Positions 28,963-31,561 of a DNA stretch of 31,561 nucleotides are shown piece after piece. Each line of letters opens with the position of its first letter. Position 1 is the stretch's first letter. The stretch covers positions 1-31,561 of the forward strand of contig CAICTM010001330.1 in the NCBI GenBank assembly GCA_903772945.1. The letters are read 5' to 3'. This DNA is from Seminavis robusta. Lineage: Eukaryota; Bacillariophyta; Bacillariophyceae; Naviculales; Naviculaceae. Both the position numbers and the translations under genes were made by a program. The notes under the pieces are model-generated. The model was not told the DNA's origin. It worked only from the letters and a program-made list of their open reading frames with translations, and made no database searches.

Positions 28963-31561
28963 GACACCGGCAGACAGCCCGGTCCGCAGCATCGCGAACC
29001 GACTGTCGAGCCCGTGACACGCATGATGGTGTCGCCAGAGGTAATCCCCCTTAGTTTGAATCATAGTAGCCACGTTATCGCAACTACTAGTAGTCAACTA
29101 GGTGAGTCCACACTCGTCGCGTCCGCCCAGTCAGTTAGAGTAGAGCCCAAGTCCACTGCCAGCACTGTCCAGCCCTCCGTCATCCACGTGTCACAGGTTT
29201 CCCACGTAGCACCGACAGCAGCACACGAGCTGCCAGCTACTCCAACGCCACCCGAGGCACAACCTGCACACGAGCGAACCAACGGAATGGACACACCACC
29301 TACACGAAGCGACAACCATTCATGCACCGATACTACCGAAGCAACATCAACCGCGATGCTGCCAGACAATCCAAACAACCGAACGAATCCACGGTCCGAG
29401 ACCGCGGCCATCACAAACAACACCACGCCAACAGTAGCACCACTTCGGGCCCCCACCGTTGACAATATACACCCAGCAGACACACCACCACCGGACGAAC
29501 TCGATCGGCTAGTACAACAAGCAGTGGAGCGGTACAAAGTCTCCTCCAGTTGGACCGATTTCGTCCAGTCGTCTCGCGACCCTGTGAGTGACTTTCACGT
29601 GGACGTGAACGACGTCCAGCACCCAGCACACGAGCTACTGGAAGAATTCAGAACAGAAGGCGCCCCAGTCAACATGACAACGCCCCCATGGCCGGAGGCA
29701 CGTATACTGGAGGCGCTGGACAGAGGACCACATAAATCGGCAAAGGATCATGTGGAGTTCCTCCGCGAAGAATTCGTCGGAATGATGAACAAGGGACACT
29801 GGACCCTTCTTCCGTACAGCGTCATTAAGGGGACAATCCCAGACCTCCGACTGAGCCCTCTTGGGGTCGTACCACAGAGAGAAAGGCGACCACGGACCAT
29901 ATGCGACTACACGTATTTCGGAGTCAATGACGAAACGGAAGCCACAGCACCACTCGAAGCCATGCAGTTTGGCAAGGCATTGCACCGAATCATGCAACAG
30001 GTGCAGAGCGCCGATCCAAAACATGGACTCCTATACTTGTCCAAGATTGACATAGCAGACGGCTTCTACAGAGTGTGGGTGAAGGCAGAGGACGTTCCAC
30101 GGCTGGGAATGCTCTTTCCCACCAGAGCTGGAGAGGAACCAATGGTGGCGTTTCCACTGGTCCTCCCGATGGGATGGAAGGAGTCACCACCCAACTTCAG
30201 CGCAGCCACGGAAACAGTGGCAGACATTGCAAACGACAATATACGAAACCGGAACCATCAACCGGCCCCTCATCGTCTGGAAGAAGTATCGGAAACGCCC
30301 CCAGCAGATGAGCCGCCTCCTGACGCCGACACGGCAACAACCAACCAACAAGGGCTGGAAAGACCCACAACAGACACCTACCCACGGAACAAATCCAAGA
30401 AGCCCATACAGTACTGGGACATCTACGTGGACGACTTCATTGGACTATCCCAAGGCAGCCGCTGGAAACGACGAAGGACGAAGCGCATCCTACTACATGC
30501 ACTTGACAGCATCCTCCGCGGACTGGAACGTGGTGACACGGAACACCGTCAAGAGCCTGCTTCCGTGAAGAAGATGAGAAAAGGAGATGCATGCTGGACA
30601 ACTAGAAAGTCCGTTCTGGGATGGATCATTGACACCATCCAGAAGACCATCGAATTGCCAGCACACCGGAAACAACGCCTAATAGAAATTCTGGACAGCA
30701 TCCGACCAGACCAACGCCGCGTGGCCACGCGTCAGTGGCACAAGGTGCTTGGGGAACTACGCTCGATGGTCATCGCCATCCCAGGAGCACGTGGACTATT
30801 CTGCACGTTGCAGGAGGCATTCCGACACAAGGACTCCACGGGAAATCGCCTGCGTCTCACCCAACAGGTACACGATTTTCTCACTGACTTCCGATGGCTA
30901 GCCACCAGCATCAACAACAGGCCTACCCGTCTGGCGGAGGTGATACCCAACAACAATCCATCCACCAGAGGAGCATGTGACGCCTCTGGAAAGGGAATGG
31001 GCGGGGTACACTTCATCCCAACCGCAGAGGGCACCGTCCAGCCGATCCTGTGGCGATCCAAATTCAACAACAAAGTGGAGGGACAGCTGGTCTCATATAA
31101 CAATCCACACGGGACGATCACCAACAGCGACCTGGAGCTCGCTGGTTCAGTCGCACATGCCGATGTCCTCGCCCAAGCATGCGACGTCCGCGAACACACC
31201 GTCCACAACAGCTATGACAACACACCAACGGTCTACTGGCAGAGGAAAGGGTCCACCACCACGACAGGCCCTGCTGCCTACCTGCTCCGACTCCAATCTC
31301 TCCATCAACGTCACCATCGCTACCTCCCCCTTCACGACTACATTCCGGGTCCGGCAAACCTGATGGCAGATATCTGTTCTCGGGCTTGGGAACTAGACGA
31401 CAACCAACTACTAACTATGTTCAACTCACGCTTTCCACAGCCCGTACCCTGGCAGCTATGCCACCTGCGCAATCCGATGCGTTCAGGGCTGATATCAGCC
31501 TTGTTCACGAAGCGGTCCGATCCGGCATCACTCTTAAACGTGCCAGAGCCATGGATCGCCA
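28963..31561 (+). CDS. pol: Pol: reverse transcriptase and RNase H, partial at window end
   Basis: About 866 codons stay open in the gag frame to the window edge. The first ~220 residues are Thr/Pro-rich and hold no protease motif. The RT follows: SPLGVVPQRERRPRTICDY, motif A KIDIADGFYRV (Asp at 30049), motif B MGWKESPPNFS (30169-30201) and motif C YVDD (30424-30435). Between B and C lies an unusually long Pro/Thr-rich insert. RNase H comes next, with acidic residues at 30979 (CDASGKG), 31129-31137 (DLELAG), 31216 and 31369 (ADICSR). The protein would copy the element RNA and remove the template strand. The absence of protease, and the RT-RNase H order without an integrase before it, suggest a DIRS-like element with a tyrosine recombinase beyond the window. 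This cannot be confirmed here. Confidence 0.8.

Noticed and set aside
29094..29537. 147-codon - strand frame opposite the pol N-terminus
   Set aside because: It is a shadow of the open pol frame in a Thr/Pro-rich region. Its Ser/Val/Gly-rich composition is low-complexity.

Overview
The window looks like repeat-rich nuclear DNA from a eukaryotic microalga, most likely a diatom or a related stramenopile. The evidence is indirect. It holds plant-type LRR membrane proteins without a kinase, a Ty3/gypsy element, a retroelement with a DIRS-like domain order, and a decayed Helitron with a Rep/PIF1 helicase. Genus and species cannot be fixed from the sequence alone.

Layout, left to right. (1) About 300-4250, + strand: a heavily decayed Helitron. 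The Rep HUH and KYxxK motifs and the PIF1 helicase Walker A and B motifs are still readable across many frameshifts. (2) 5069-6904, +: an intact 611-codon frame for a basic, Ser/Lys-rich, probably nuclear protein of unknown function. Its last codons come from the LTR of the next element. (3) 6885-11065, -: a Ty3/gypsy retrotransposon with 422-bp LTRs, an open gag, and a pol that has lost the RT core, RNase H and part of the integrase. (4) 11066-14284: non-coding, with a 153-bp tandem repeat in an A-B-A-B arrangement and recurrent AATCG microsatellites. (5) 14285-26143: a cluster of LRR transmembrane genes on the - strand. It holds a broken gene (14285-16422), a truncated second copy of its 5' half (19281-20938) carrying a small transposon with a visible target duplication, and a long gene (21940-26143) whose cytoplasmic N-terminus is built of four tandem repeats. 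A 1.3-kb inverted repeat (16726-18025 and 21120-22423) copies the 3' end of the long gene in opposite orientation. (6) 26860 to the window end, +: a young retroelement with an intact gag and an open pol (RT and RNase H, no protease). Its domain order resembles DIRS-like elements, and its 3' end lies outside the window.

The two retroelements are unrelated, yet both have gag and pol in the same frame separated by one UGA codon followed by G, which suggests Gag-Pol made by stop-codon readthrough. The LRR cluster looks like a receptor family being reshaped by recent duplication and inversion. The differences between the inverted arms, and the decay of one N-terminal repeat unit, are mostly single-base deletions, so sequencing error must be excluded first.
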